The notes: generated by a model from the sequence alone, not told the origin. DNA of 64,000 nt from Bacillus sp. ZZV12-4809 (GCF_009849585.1 NZ_VCRN01000022.1:1-64000), one strand, 5' to 3'; counted from the stretch's first letter, positions 46,559-56,638 are shown. A program made the numbers and translations.

Positions 46559-48289
46559 TTACTCTACAATGTGCCACTTGTGGAACTCATCAGTTCCAAA
46601 TGGTGTAACTTTAACTCCGCCCACACGCTTGTTGATCGCCCATGGATCTACACGCTGTTCGAAGAAAATGATTGGCAATTCTTCGTTAACAAGCTTTTGC
46701 CATTCGTTATAGACTTCCTTACGGTGTTCAGTAACATCTTTGCTTGAGTCTTCAGGGAATGATACACCTTTTTTGATTAGAGCGTCAGACTCTTCGCTAT
46801 ACCATCTCCACATGTTCCATTTGTCAGTAGACAGCCAGATGCCTGCTGGATCCGGGTCGTTAGCAAGTCCCCATGCACCCATGAATGTTTCAACAGATGG
46901 GTCATCTGCTTCGATAGTGTCATAGAACAGGTTGAAGTCTTTTAATGAACCGCCGTTAAGCTTTGCATTTAAGCCAACTTCCTGCCAGGATTGAAGGATG
47001 AATTGTGCACGCGCTTCTGAAGTTTCAGCACCAGCCATTGCATCAAAGTTGATTGTGAATGGCTTTCCTTCTGGATCTTCACGGAAGCCGTCGCCGTCTT
47101 TATCAACATAGCCTGCTTCGTCAAGTAATTTCTTTGCTTTTTCCGGATCATATTCGTACTGATTGATTTCTGAATCGTCAATCTTAGCCCATGATACTGA
47201 AGGGAAAGGAGTGTTTAATGGTTTACCTAAGCCGTTTGCAAAACCATCGATAAATGCCTGACGGTCAATGGCATGTGCCATTGCATGGCGAAGGGATTTG
47301 TTCTGGAATTTCTTGTTATCAGATACTACTACGCCTTTTTTAGTGTCATAGTGACCCCAGTCAAAAGCAATGTAGCTGTAGGACATAGCATCTGCTTCAA
47401 CAGGATTTACATTATCAAGGGCTTTAATAGCTTCCCACTGATCTTTCGGAGCTTCAATTACATCGATTTCTCCGTTTTGCACTAAACCTTGCGCCAGGGA
47501 ACCATCAATGATTTTGTAAACCACACCATCCAATTTGGCTGGTCCCTGCCAGTAATCATCAAAACGCTCAAATTCGATCATTTCACCAGGTACGATATTT
47601 TTCACTTTAAAAGGACCTACACCGATTGGAGCTTTACGGATTTGATCGGCGTCCGGAAGTTCTTTAGAAGAAATATCTCCATAGTAGTGTTTTGGCTCAG
47701 GGTAAACCCAAATATTTTCCAATAAGTTAACAGAAGGTTCAGTTACTGTTACCTCAATTGTATAATCGTCTACTACTTTGATACCTTCAATTTTGTCAGC
47801 TTTTCCGTCTTTATATTCTTGAGCACCTTTGATCATTGCAACGTTAGCAAAACGCGCACCCTCATATGTTGGATCTGCAATTAAATACCATGCAAATTCC
47901 ATATCCTCTGCTGTTAATTCTTCACCATCATGCCATTTAACTCCCTGCTTAAGTTTGAAAGTTAATTTAGTATTGTCTTCAGACAGCTCATAGTCTGCCA
48001 AATTCGGCTCGGAAATAAGCTCATCATTTACTTTAAGTAAACCTTCATGCATAAACTGAAGGGCATTTGCATCATCTTCACCTTCATAATAAGCATATGA
48101 TAAAACGCCTTTGAATGGCTGTGTGTAACCGAAAGTTACTGTGCCGCCTTCTTTTACTTCTCCAGATGCTTTCCCATCATCTTTATTTTCCTTGTCAGTG
48201 CTGGCTTTCTCTCCGCCGCCAGAACATGCTGCAAGGAATACAGACATGACAAGCAGAAGTGAAAGCAGCCAAAATGCTGATTTCTTCAT
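46559..48289 (-). CDS. appA: Peptide-binding lipoprotein AppA
   Basis: A 576-aa SBP_bac_5 lipoprotein. MKKSAFWLLSLLLVMSVFLAAC gives lipobox Cys 22. Family marks include HDGEELTAEDMEFAWYLIADP (about 120-140) and LRHAMAHAIDRQAFIDGF (about 330-347). It binds oligopeptides at the cell surface. GGGGGG lies 6 nt before the ATG. Confidence 0.95.
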   Translation of the reverse strand: MKKSAFWLLSLLLVMSVFLAACSGGGEKASTDKENKDDGKASGEVKEGGTVTFGYTQPFKGVLSYAYYEGEDDANALQFMHEGLLKVNDELISEPNLADYELSEDNTKLTFKLKQGVKWHDGEELTAEDMEFAWYLIADPTYEGARFANVAMIKGAQEYKDGKADKIEGIKVVDDYTIEVTVTEPSVNLLENIWVYPEPKHYYGDISSKELPDADQIRKAPIGVGPFKVKNIVPGEMIEFERFDDYWQGPAKLDGVVYKIIDGSLAQGLVQNGEIDVIEAPKDQWEAIKALDNVNPVEADAMSYSYIAFDWGHYDTKKGVVVSDNKKFQNKSLRHAMAHAIDRQAFIDGFANGLGKPLNTPFPSVSWAKIDDSEINQYEYDPEKAKKLLDEAGYVDKDGDGFREDPEGKPFTINFDAMAGAETSEARAQFILQSWQEVGLNAKLNGGSLKDFNLFYDTIEADDPSVETFMGAWGLANDPDPAGIWLSTDKWNMWRWYSEESDALIKKGVSFPEDSSKDVTEHRKEVYNEWQKLVNEELPIIFFEQRVDPWAINKRVGGVKVTPFGTDEFHKWHIVE

Positions 48290-48325
48290 TGTTTTCCCCC
48301 CGAAAAGTATTTTTTTGATAAAGCC

Positions 48326-49342
48326 TTATTTATATAAGTGACAAGCTACCCTATGCCCAGGCTTCACCTCCTTTAATAGCGGTTTAACACTTTGGCACTC
48401 CGACATTGCATGTGCGCAGCGCGGGTGGAAAGTACATCCTTTTGGAGGATCAATCGGGCTTGGGACATCGCCCTCTAAAATAATTCTTTCTTTTTTCTTG
48501 CGAGGATCCGGCTCAGGAATCGCAGAGATCAGAGCCTGAGTATAAGGATGCAGAGGCTCTGCATAGAGACTGTCCTTTTCAGCGACTTCTACAAGGCCTC
48601 CCAGATACATAACACCTATCCGGTCACTCATATGTTTAACAACACTTAAATCATGGGCAATAAATAAGAAAGTAAGATCAAATTCATCCTGCAGCTCTTT
48701 CAAAAGGTTCAATACCTGTGATTGGACTGATACGTCAAGGGCAGAAACAGGTTCATCCGCAATGATAAGCTTAGGCCTTAAAGCCAGTGCTCTTGCAATT
48801 CCGATACGCTGTCTTTGTCCCCCGGAAAACTCATGCGGATATTTATAGTAAGCATCTTCAGGAAGTCCAACCTTTCCGAGAAGATCCATCACTTCCGGTT
48901 TCAGTTCCTTTTCGGATTTACTGCTGTAATTTCTGATTGGCTCTGACACAAGGTGTCCAACCATCATCGTCGGATTTAATGATGCATATGGGTCCTGGAA
49001 CACCATTTGGAAGTCCTGGCGGATTTTCCTCAAGCTGGTCCCTCTTACATTTGTAATATCCTGTCCATCAAAGATTATTTGTCCATCTGTCGGTTCCAGA
49101 AGTCTTAGGATCGTTCGGCCAGCTGTTGATTTTCCGCAGCCTGACTCTCCAACCAGTCCTAATGTCTCCCCTTTCTTAATTTCAAAGGAAATATCATCGA
49201 CAGCTTTAACAACAGCCACAGTCCTTCTAAGGATACCGCCTTTTATCGGATAGTAAGTTTTTAGGTTTTTAACTTCTAATAGTACATCACTGCGGCTTTT
49301 ATCTTTTTTTAGAACAGCTGTATTATTATGCACTGTACTCAT
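48326..49342 (-). CDS. appF: Peptide ABC ATPase AppF
   Basis: A 338-aa ATPase. Walker [14 protein letters not shown] (about 65-77), [10 protein letters not shown], signature [15 protein letters not shown] and LIIADEPVSALD. The C-terminus has the four-Cys motif (CTFHPRCAHAMSEC, then CHLYK) seen in oligo/dipeptide ATPases that may hold an Fe-S cluster. It overlaps appD by one base (stop/start). Confidence 0.95.
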   Translation of the reverse strand: MSTVHNNTAVLKKDKSRSDVLLEVKNLKTYYPIKGGILRRTVAVVKAVDDISFEIKKGETLGLVGESGCGKSTAGRTILRLLEPTDGQIIFDGQDITNVRGTSLRKIRQDFQMVFQDPYASLNPTMMVGHLVSEPIRNYSSKSEKELKPEVMDLLGKVGLPEDAYYKYPHEFSGGQRQRIGIARALALRPKLIIADEPVSALDVSVQSQVLNLLKELQDEFDLTFLFIAHDLSVVKHMSDRIGVMYLGGLVEVAEKDSLYAEPLHPYTQALISAIPEPDPRKKKERIILEGDVPSPIDPPKGCTFHPRCAHAMSECQSVKPLLKEVKPGHRVACHLYK

Positions 49343-50367
49343 TATGCGTTCACCTCTTGTTTCGGCTGGCTTGTCTTGTAAAGCAGACAGGCAACCTCAT
49401 GTCCTTCTTCATTTTCTGCCAGAAGAGGTGTAACTGTATGGCATTCCGGCATTGCCTTAGGGCATCGCGCTGCAAATTTGCAACCTGTTTTTGGCATGTT
49501 TTTTAATGAAGGCACAATCCCCTTTATAGTGCTTAGCTTTTCCACTTCTACATCCATTTTTGGTATAGCTCCCATAAGAAGCTGGGTATATGGATGCTTA
49601 GGATTGTGGAATAGGGAATCGACATCTGTCCGTTCAGCTATTTTCCCTGCATACATTACAATTACTTCATCGCACATCTCAGCCACAACACCCAGGTCAT
49701 GGGTAATTAGAATGACTGACATATCATTTACTTCCTGTATTTCTTTTAAAAGCTCAAGAATTTGGGCTTGTACAGTAACATCCAGTGCCGTAGTCGGCTC
49801 ATCAGCGATCAGCAGCTTCGGCTGGCAGGCAATGGCGATGGCAATCATGACCCTTTGCCTCATTCCGCCTGAAAGCTGATGCGGATATTCATCTACAATT
49901 TTTTCAGGCCTTGAGATCCCTACACTTTTTAGTAGTGCAATACTTTTTAACCGCGCTTCCCTTTTTGAGATCTTCATATGATTGAATAATACTTCCTGGA
50001 GCTGGAACCCGATCGAGAACACAGGATTTAAAGAAGTCATAGGTTCCTGGAAGATCATAGCGATATCCTTTCCCCTGATTTTATTAATCTCTGAACCTGT
50101 CATATTCTCCAGATGTACACCGTCAAAAATAATCTCGCCGTTACGGATTTTGCCAATGCCTTTAGGCAGGAGCTTCATAACAGAGAGGCTCATTACAGAT
50201 TTTCCGCAGCCAGACTCTCCCACTATTCCAACGATTTGTCTGGACTTAACTCTAAAAGAAACATTATCTACTGCATTATAGTATGTACCATCTATGGAAA
50301 AGGCAGTTTCTAAATTCTTCACCTCTAGTAAAGGTGCGTCTTTAAGTTGACGGGGACTTGAGCTCAT
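49342..50367 (-). CDS. appD: Peptide ABC ATPase AppD
   Basis: A 341-aa ATPase. Walker [14 protein letters not shown] (about 49-61), IFQEPMTSLNPVF, signature LSGGMRQRVMIAIAI and [12 protein letters not shown]. The C-terminal Cys motif is CKFAARCPKAMPEC and later CLLYK. First gene of appDFABC. A promoter is likely at 50422-50450. Confidence 0.95.
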   Translation of the reverse strand: MSSSPRQLKDAPLLEVKNLETAFSIDGTYYNAVDNVSFRVKSRQIVGIVGESGCGKSVMSLSVMKLLPKGIGKIRNGEIIFDGVHLENMTGSEINKIRGKDIAMIFQEPMTSLNPVFSIGFQLQEVLFNHMKISKREARLKSIALLKSVGISRPEKIVDEYPHQLSGGMRQRVMIAIAIACQPKLLIADEPTTALDVTVQAQILELLKEIQEVNDMSVILITHDLGVVAEMCDEVIVMYAGKIAERTDVDSLFHNPKHPYTQLLMGAIPKMDVEVEKLSTIKGIVPSLKNMPKTGCKFAARCPKAMPECHTVTPLLAENEEGHEVACLLYKTSQPKQEVNA

Positions 50368-50421
50368 AGGAACACCTCTAACCTTTTTAATTATTCTGTT
50401 AATTCATTCTATTTGTCTAAA

Positions 50422-50450
50422 ATATTATTACAAAGTTATTACAATTGCAA
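50422..50450 (-). promoter_or_regulatory. Candidate app promoter
   Basis: On the minus strand TTGCAA (50445-50450) and TAATAT (50422-50427) are 17 bp apart, about 55 nt upstream of appD. The same -35 word occurs in the candidate opp promoter. Confidence 0.45.
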
Positions 50451-50492
50451 GATTTTTTAAACTTTATTAATATTCATTATCGTTTTTCAAAA

Positions 50493-50520
50493 AAAAAGCC
50501 CACATTTTAGGACTTTAAAG
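50493..50520 (-). terminator. Weak terminator after yjaZ
   Basis: On the minus strand AAAGTCC pairs with GGGCTTT (one wobble) around TAAAATGT and is followed by TTTTTTT. Confidence 0.55.
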
Positions 50521-50538
50521 TGTATATGAATTCAGTAT

Positions 50539-51255
50539 CTATAAAGTTTGATCCACAAAAAATTCGGATGGAGCATTAAAAGATATTTTTGCAGTAAAAT
50601 GTTTTTTCTCTCGGAATTCCCTTACAATCTCGTAGCCGGCAGCATAACCAACTAATGGAGGATATGGCCTCTCTCCATATAATATCTTTCGATGGAGCCT
50701 ATTATTCTTTTTTAGTTGTAAGTTCGGTTTAATTAATTTTTCCCAGAAATCCCCGATTTCTTCTTTAGAATATCGGCTGCACCAAGATCCTCTAAACCTC
50801 TTGCCGCAGTTTATTTCTACTGCATTTTCGGCAAGCCCCTCCAATATGATGGAATCAAGAAGCGTGTATTCCTCCAGTTTTTTTTTCTGGGAGTTAATTC
50901 TGCAGACATGGTGATATTCATGCACAAATAAAGCCTCCAGTTCAGCTTCGTCTATATTAGAAGGGAGAAATAGAAACAGCATTTTTGCGAATGAAACTCC
51001 TGATTTGCCCGGCTGCCGTGAAAAAAGTCCGCCGCCTGCAGACGGGAAGATGTAAATATCACAATCTGGGCCTGCCCACATCCTCCTATATTTTACGTGA
51101 ATCTTTTTCGCCAGATCCCACGCATTCTTCTTTTTAAGCTCCAGGAAATTATGCCTGCTGAACCGTGCAGGTGTATACATGCCGAAATCCGCCAGGTACT
51201 CGTATATTTTTTGGGGATTATCATCATTGAAGGGTCCGGTAAGTTTTTCACACAT
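50539..51255 (-). CDS. yjaZ: DUF2268 Zn-protease-like protein YjaZ, start region frameshifted
   Basis: The intact frame encodes 238 aa of a DUF2268 family protein. The metalloprotease motif FVHEYHHVCRIN (HEYHH, about residues 103-115) and EGLAENAVE (Glu ligand, about 142-150) are seen. The frame is open further upstream and reads GIVRTDLWLEEDFNEPVK before MCEKL, but no start codon serves it. An ideal GGAGGTG plus ATG at 51311 reads ATG GGA TAG, exactly one base out of frame. One missing G in a G-run would explain this. Either the gene is damaged or the base is a sequencing error. Reinitiation at 51255 has no site. Full length would be about 257 aa. Confidence 0.8.
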   Translation of the reverse strand: MCEKLTGPFNDDNPQKIYEYLADFGMYTPARFSRHNFLELKKKNAWDLAKKIHVKYRRMWAGPDCDIYIFPSAGGGLFSRQPGKSGVSFAKMLFLFLPSNIDEAELEALFVHEYHHVCRINSQKKKLEEYTLLDSIILEGLAENAVEINCGKRFRGSWCSRYSKEEIGDFWEKLIKPNLQLKKNNRLHRKILYGERPYPPLVGYAAGYEIVREFREKKHFTAKISFNAPSEFFVDQTL

Positions 51256-51368
51256 TTTAACCGGTTCATTAAAATCTTCCTCGAGCCATAAATCTGTTCT
51301 AACTATCCCATTTCCGCACCTCCCTTTACTCGATAATATGTAGATATAAGGAATTTGTTGATCAAAAC

Positions 51369-51413
51369 AAAAAGCTGATTTAAGGAAAGGTTATTCCCTT
51401 AAATCAGCTTTTG
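51369..51413 (-). terminator. Terminator of fabH-fabF
   Basis: AAAAGCTGATTTAAGG and CCTTAAATCAGCTTTT pair, with T-rich ends, 7 nt after the fabF stop at 51420. Confidence 0.9.
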
Positions 51414-51419
51414 TTATTT

Positions 51420-52658
51420 TTATTCATATTTTTTAAAGACAATTGTTGCATTGTGACCGCCAAAGCCCAGTGAATTGCTCATTGCAGCTTTGATTTCTTT
51501 TTCCCTTGCCTCATTTGGAACATAATCCAAATCACATTCAGGATCTGGGTTTTCGAGATTAATGGTCGGAGGCAGGATCCCTTCCTTCATTGCCAGAACT
51601 GTGAAAATGGCTTCAATTCCGCCTGCAGCTCCTAAAAGATGTCCTGTCATTGATTTAGTCGAGCTTACTGCCAATTTATAGGCATGCTCTCCGAACACCT
51701 CTTTAATTGCCAATGTTTCAAATTTGTCGTTATAATCGGTACTTGTTCCATGAGCATTTATATAATCGATATCATCCGGCTTTAAGCCGCCATCTTCAAT
51801 AGCCATTTTCATGGCTCTTGCCCCGCCTTCTCCGCCTGGAGCAGGTGCAGTGATATGATATGCATCCCCGGTAGCACCATAGCCTACTATTTCTGCATAA
51901 ATTTTTGCGCCGCGGGCAAGTGCATGTTCAAGTTCTTCAAGTACTACAATTCCCGCACCTTCTCCGATAACAAACCCGTCACGATTTTGATCAAATGGAC
52001 GGCTTGCTGTTTTAGGATCCGGGTTTGTTGAAAGCGCGGTGTTCGCACAAAATCCTGCAACAGACATTTTTGTGATTGGCGCTTCTGCTCCGCCGGAAAT
52101 CATCGCATCGGCATCGCCTCGCTGAATAACCTTAAAGGCATCACCAATTGAGTTTGTACCAGTGGCACATGCAGTCACTGTACAAGAGTTAAACCCTTTT
52201 GCACCTAAATAAATCGAAACTTGGCCGGTTGCCATGTCCGGTATCATCATTGGCACGAAGAACGGGCTGACTCTTCTGTATCCTCGCTTCATAAATGTTT
52301 CATATTGGTTCTCAAAGGTTTCCATTCCGCCGATGCCTGAACCTATCCAAACACCGATGCGGTGCGCATTATCATCTGTAATCTGAAGGTTTGCATCTTT
52401 AACTGCCATCATGGATGCAGCAACAGCGTAATGTGTGAAGCGGTCCATCTTTCTGGCATCTTTTTTATCAAAAAATTCTTCGGGATTAAAATCCTTTACT
52501 TCAGCAGCTACTTTAGCAGGGTACTCATCAGCATTCAATCTGGTCAGCGGTCCTACCCCTGAAATACCTGACTTAATATTATTCCATGTCGTTTCTGTAT
52601 TATTTCCAAGCGGTGATACAGCTCCGATGCCTGTAACGACAACTCTTCTTTTATTCAT
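51420..52658 (-). CDS. fabF: 3-oxoacyl-ACP synthase II FabF
   Basis: A 412-aa condensing enzyme that elongates acyl-ACP with malonyl-ACP. The active-site Cys is in [16 protein letters not shown] (about 159-174). The two His are in [11 protein letters not shown] (about 301-311) and [14 protein letters not shown] (about 331-344). AAGGAG lies before the ATG. It follows fabH by 47 nt in one operon under a FapR site. Confidence 0.98.
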   Translation of the reverse strand: MNKRRVVVTGIGAVSPLGNNTETTWNNIKSGISGVGPLTRLNADEYPAKVAAEVKDFNPEEFFDKKDARKMDRFTHYAVAASMMAVKDANLQITDDNAHRIGVWIGSGIGGMETFENQYETFMKRGYRRVSPFFVPMMIPDMATGQVSIYLGAKGFNSCTVTACATGTNSIGDAFKVIQRGDADAMISGGAEAPITKMSVAGFCANTALSTNPDPKTASRPFDQNRDGFVIGEGAGIVVLEELEHALARGAKIYAEIVGYGATGDAYHITAPAPGGEGGARAMKMAIEDGGLKPDDIDYINAHGTSTDYNDKFETLAIKEVFGEHAYKLAVSSTKSMTGHLLGAAGGIEAIFTVLAMKEGILPPTINLENPDPECDLDYVPNEAREKEIKAAMSNSLGFGGHNATIVFKKYE

Positions 52659-52705
52659 ATAATTGCAGCTCCTTATAAATAGTCATCCATATTTAAATGG
52701 TGTTC

Positions 52706-53638
52706 TTATCTTCCCCAACGCATCGCAATGGCTCCCCAGGTTAGCCCTCCGCCAAAGCCGACCATCACAAGCAAATCACCATCTTTAATTTTACCAGCTT
52801 CCAGCTCTTCCACCAATGCAATTGGAATAGATGAAGCAGACGTATTTCCATATTTATCAACTGTTTTGGACATTTTTTCAACAGGGAGTTCCAATCTTTG
52901 ACGGGAAGCCTCCATGATGCGGATATTCGCCTGATGAGGGATTAAAAAATCTACGTCTTCTTTGGATAATCCCGCTTTATCGAGTACGTTGATGCAGCTC
53001 TCACCCATTTGACGAACTGCAAATTTGAATACTTCACGCCCGTTCATGATGATATATTCATCCTGGTATAGATGTTTTGCACCTGTGCCATCTGCTCCTA
53101 ATTCAAATGATAATATTCCCCGGCCATCCGAGACTGGCCCAATAACAGCTGCACCTGCACCGTCTCCAAATAAAACCGCAGTATTACGGTCATTCCAGTC
53201 TGTAATTTTTGAAAGCTTTTCTACCCCTACTACTAAAACGTTTTTATAGGTTCCAGTTTCAATAAATTGTTTTGCCGTTATGATTCCATACATGAAACCT
53301 GCACATGCAGCACTAATATCCATTGCTGCCGCCTTACTTGCTTTTAATCGCTCCTGAAGCATGCAGGCAACAGATGGAAAGGGATTATCCGGTGTAACCG
53401 TTGCAACTAAAATCAGGTCTAACTCCTCTGCGTCAATGCCTGCATTATCCAATGCCTTAATTGCTGACTCATAGGCCATATCTGATGTTTCTACACTGTC
53501 ATCTGCAATTCGTCTCTCTTCAATTCCAGTCCTTGTCCGGATCCATTCGTCAGAAGTATCAACTATTTTTTCCAAATCAGCATTTGTAACCACTTTTTCA
53601 GGAAGATATCTTCCGATTCCTATAATTCCAGCATTCAT
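52706..53638 (-). CDS. fabH: 3-oxoacyl-ACP synthase III FabH
   Basis: A 310-aa initiating condensing enzyme that joins acyl-CoA to malonyl-ACP. Catalytic Cys in [12 protein letters not shown] (about 107-118), His in [11 protein letters not shown] (about 235-245), Asn in [11 protein letters not shown] (about 266-276). The start is the ATG at 53638 ([15 protein letters not shown]); the frame runs to a TTG at 53659 without better support. B. subtilis places fabHA and fabF in the same order. Confidence 0.97.
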   Translation of the reverse strand: MNAGIIGIGRYLPEKVVTNADLEKIVDTSDEWIRTRTGIEERRIADDSVETSDMAYESAIKALDNAGIDAEELDLILVATVTPDNPFPSVACMLQERLKASKAAAMDISAACAGFMYGIITAKQFIETGTYKNVLVVGVEKLSKITDWNDRNTAVLFGDGAGAAVIGPVSDGRGILSFELGADGTGAKHLYQDEYIIMNGREVFKFAVRQMGESCINVLDKAGLSKEDVDFLIPHQANIRIMEASRQRLELPVEKMSKTVDKYGNTSASSIPIALVEELEAGKIKDGDLLVMVGFGGGLTWGAIAMRWGR

Positions 53639-53704
53639 GGAGTCCCACACCCTTTTCAATTTTACTGTCCTTTATCCAGTCTCTATCTAAATTTAATATC
53701 AATT

Positions 53705-53723
53705 ATTATGACTTGGTACTAAT
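53705..53723 (-). promoter_or_regulatory. FapR operator of fabH-fabF
   Basis: On the minus strand ATTAGTACCAAGTCATAAT, a 19-nt match to the FapR site. It lies 67 nt before the fabH start, after TTTGATA that could be a -35. Confidence 0.85.
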
Positions 53724-53850
53724 TTTATCAAATAAATATATACAAACGCAACACTTTTTACCTTTCCTTATGATTACTCCACAAATGTCTATACCCAGTG
53801 AATTTTTCTTCATATTCTGAAATATAGGCATCTGAAAGGAGGTAAATTGC

Positions 53851-54243
53851 ATGCTTGATAAGGATGAAAAAGAGATGGGAAATACTGAAGACCCTTTAAC
53901 ACATTTTTTATTTGGAGGAAGAGTCAGGAAAAACCATCAGCAAGCTGAAAGCAATTTTGAATTGGACAGCGATGATGAAAAAAATCAGGGGAAAGACGAC
54001 TGGCTTTTCGGAGGCAGAAGTAGAAATGCTCATGAAGCTGACGATTGGCTCCTTGGGGGAAAACGCAGAGAATTTAATGAAGGAGGTGAAAGTTCCGATA
54101 AAGAATATGCCAACAATATCCTGAACAACATAAACTTAGAGGAACTAATGGTCAACATTGATACGATCATGACCTCAGCCCATCATTTAAAGCCATTGCT
54201 GAAAAAAGCCGGTCCTTTGCTGGAGATGTTTTGGAAGAAGTAG
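53851..54243 (+). CDS. 130-aa orphan with WLFGG repeats
   Basis: Three short repeats: THFLFGGRVRKNH (about 17-29), DDWLFGGRSRNAH (about 50-62) and DDWLLGGKRREFN (about 67-79). They are spaced by acidic, polar linkers. A C-terminal helical segment (about 90-130) ends LLKKAGPLLEMFWKK. The GGAGG site lies 8 nt before the ATG. It diverges from fabH and lies where B. subtilis has the small gene yjzB, but I cannot show homology. It may be a peptide-binding or docking scaffold. Confidence 0.7.
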   Translation: MLDKDEKEMGNTEDPLTHFLFGGRVRKNHQQAESNFELDSDDEKNQGKDDWLFGGRSRNAHEADDWLLGGKRREFNEGGESSDKEYANNILNNINLEELMVNIDTIMTSAHHLKPLLKKAGPLLEMFWKK

Positions 54244-54413
54244 GGGCGGGATTATACCTTATACGCAGATTTTACTTTTTTAACAGGTACATTAACCGGC
54301 AGTCCCGGTATTCTTTATTTGTAATATTAAAATCATTAAACAGAAGTTTACTCGCTGATCTTCTTAGTTCAGCTCTCTCTTCTGTAAGATTTCCTATCTT
54401 AACGTCATAAATA

Positions 54414-54441
54414 GCAAAAACCAGCCAATAAGGCTGGTTTC
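54414..54441 (-). terminator. Terminator of med-comZ
   Basis: On the minus strand AAACCAGCC and GGCTGGTTT pair around TTATT, followed by T residues, 5 nt past comZ. Confidence 0.85.
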
Positions 54442-54444
54442 CTA

Positions 54445-54633
54445 TTATTCACTCCCATTTAACGCATCCGCTTTGCCCATTTCGTAGGCTTCGTTCATGA
54501 CTTTTGTGAACAGGTTCATGAATGGCTGGATCATTTCCAGGGATAATTCGATGCCTGCTTCATCGAGCTGCTGTTTGGCTTCAGGCAGGTATTTCATGGC
54601 TATTTGCATGAATTCCATGTTTTTTTCGTTCAT
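54445..54633 (-). CDS. comZ: ComG operon repressor ComZ
   Basis: A 62-aa helical protein: MNEKNMEFMQIAMKYLPEAK, then ELSLEMIQPFMNLFTKVMNEAYEMGKADAL. Size, pattern and position after med agree with ComZ, which lowers comG expression in B. subtilis. It starts 29 nt after med, so they are co-transcribed. Confidence 0.88.
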   Translation of the reverse strand: MNEKNMEFMQIAMKYLPEAKQQLDEAGIELSLEMIQPFMNLFTKVMNEAYEMGKADALNGSE

Positions 54634-54662
54634 CTTGCTGTACCTCCTATGTATGGTAATTA

Positions 54663-55619
54663 CTATTCAGGCAGTTTCCCTGTTTTTTTGTAATGCTCAA
54701 TGGCAGCATTGAGTTCTTTTTTGAATTCTTCATCGACGTCAGGGCTGAATTTCCCAAGTGAAATTACATCATCCTCGAAATCAAATGTCAGATTTCCTGA
54801 TTCCAGTTCACCCTCGTTAAATTTTTCTGCCACAAGTTCATATAAAACATCAACATGCTGAATTGTACTGGTCAGGACGACCGATTCACCCAGATCTGAC
54901 TGGTCGGAAATATAGCCTATTGCGTACAGCCCTTCTTCTTTTAGCTTTTCGATGACAGGAACATTATACCCATCTCCTGCCGGATAGACAACATCTGTCT
55001 TATTGGCTATTAGCTTGTCCAGAAGAGCGATGGCTTTATCATCATTGTCCCAGTTGCCGACATATTGGATCTGCACGTTTACGCTTTTATTAGTATAGTT
55101 TGCACCTTCATAAAAACCTTCTACTTCCGGCTGCCATTCAAAAGCCGCCAATATTCCTATATTATTCGTTTTCGTCATATGCCCTGCAACCATGCCTCCG
55201 AAGAAACCCATAGCGTATGCTTCAAAGTTCAAACTGGTGGTGTTTTCATTTTGAGCATCGCCATTAAAGCTGACGAATTGAATGTCAGGATATTTTTTTG
55301 AAATATTATTAAAGTATGCTGCGTATTCATTGCCATGTCCAAATATCAGGTTCACGCCTTTTTGGTCTAACTCTTTAACAGCTCTTTCAACAACCAGCTC
55401 TGAATTCATACCCTCTTTATAATAAACCTCAATATCATAATGGGATTGAATCTTCAGCATGCCTTTATAGCCTTTGGTCCCCCATACCTGGTCATTGACA
55501 GTATCGGGTACTAATAATCCAGCTTTCTCAAGTTTCCCTGCAGACATCGGCTGTCTGCAGGAGGCCAATAAAAGAAGGCACAAAAGAAGAATCCCTAATT
55601 TCTTTAATGTCTTATGCAT
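54663..55619 (-). CDS. med: Med, BMP-family lipoprotein activating comK
   Basis: A 318-aa lipoprotein: MHKTLKKLGILLLCLLLLASC gives lipobox Cys 21. The mature part is a basic-membrane-protein (PnrA-like) binding fold: WGTKGYKGML (about 47), GHGNEYAAYF (about 94-103), VVYPAGDGYNVPVIEKLKEEG (about 208-228). In B. subtilis Med promotes comK expression. The start is the ATG at 55619; the frame reaches 55649 with no site. Confidence 0.92.
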   Translation of the reverse strand: MHKTLKKLGILLLCLLLLASCRQPMSAGKLEKAGLLVPDTVNDQVWGTKGYKGMLKIQSHYDIEVYYKEGMNSELVVERAVKELDQKGVNLIFGHGNEYAAYFNNISKKYPDIQFVSFNGDAQNENTTSLNFEAYAMGFFGGMVAGHMTKTNNIGILAAFEWQPEVEGFYEGANYTNKSVNVQIQYVGNWDNDDKAIALLDKLIANKTDVVYPAGDGYNVPVIEKLKEEGLYAIGYISDQSDLGESVVLTSTIQHVDVLYELVAEKFNEGELESGNLTFDFEDDVISLGKFSPDVDEEFKKELNAAIEHYKKTGKLPE

Positions 55620-55728
55620 CTTCTTTTTCTCCGCCTCTCTGTCTTTCACTTCATATCACCGGTTTAATTTACCAATCTAATTCAATTCTACCTTTTCTTT
55701 ATGTTAAATGGAAAGATTTTTTTGCGAT

Positions 55729-56556
55729 TTACAAGCCATCCGGGCTCTCTAATGAAATAAATTGTTTTCTTTGCTTTTCGAGACCATCGGAGATATTAAC
55801 TGAACAATGAATCGTCCTTTCAGTTACTTTTCCGATTGCCAAATCGGGACTGCGCCAGTTTTCATTATAGTCAATGGAGAGATAATCAGCGCATTTACGC
55901 CAGTGCCCTTTGATATTGCTTTTTAGCAGAAAGGACTCATCCGAATTCCTATCTGGACCACTTGACAAAAAAAGAATGAGGTCATCGATGAAAATCGCAT
56001 CATGTATCCATTCTCTCTCACTTATTATTACTCTTTCTTTCGCTATAGATTGGTAAAAACTAAATTCCTTAGGCTGCCAGGGACCGTAAATGACAGGCAG
56101 GTAAAAGGAGGAAACGAAAATATCGTTTTCTTTCAGGACTTTAATAGCATCTTCCAGCCGGCTATGTGTTCTGCTCATGTCTTTAACCCACTGAATAGGG
56201 AACAGGAATGCAATTTTCACCTGAAGGGTTTGAAATAAAGCCAAGTTTTTCAAAAGAAATCCTTCTATAAGCTCCTTCTCCCTTAAAGCAGCAATCCCAT
56301 TCCTAATATATAAGTCGTAAATATCTATAAATATTGTGTCACTTTTTTGTAATTCTGCTGATTTGATCCATTCATTATAGTTTATTTCATAAAAGTTGGC
56401 ATTCCGTCCGATTGTCAGCCGTTTTTCGTGAGTTATAGCGTCATCATCTTCTTTGCCAAAATGAACTCCATCTATCTCGCAGCCCTGTTCCAGAAGATAC
56501 TTGCACAGGCTGAACCCTATAAATTCAAATGTTCCTAAGATGACTGCCCTGTCCAT
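55729..56556 (-). CDS. yjaV: NAD(P)-binding Rossmann protein YjaV
   Basis: A 275-aa protein resembling sugar-nucleotide epimerases. The nucleotide loop is degenerate (VILGTFEFIGFSL, residues 6-18, GxxxxxG instead of GxxGxxG). LPVIYGPWQPKEFS (about 153-166) is typical of the extended SDR family, but no YxxxK pair is evident. It may bind but not turn over a sugar nucleotide. The start is the ATG at 56556, 7 nt after AGGAGG. Confidence 0.82.
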   Translation of the reverse strand: MDRAVILGTFEFIGFSLCKYLLEQGCEIDGVHFGKEDDDAITHEKRLTIGRNANFYEINYNEWIKSAELQKSDTIFIDIYDLYIRNGIAALREKELIEGFLLKNLALFQTLQVKIAFLFPIQWVKDMSRTHSRLEDAIKVLKENDIFVSSFYLPVIYGPWQPKEFSFYQSIAKERVIISEREWIHDAIFIDDLILFLSSGPDRNSDESFLLKSNIKGHWRKCADYLSIDYNENWRSPDLAIGKVTERTIHCSVNISDGLEKQRKQFISLESPDGL

Positions 56557-56638
56557 CTTCACCCCTCCTCGGAAGCATATTACTGTATACTATGCTCAAA
56601 GGGTTGTCCTTATTTCTTTACTGAATTGCAGCAGATTT

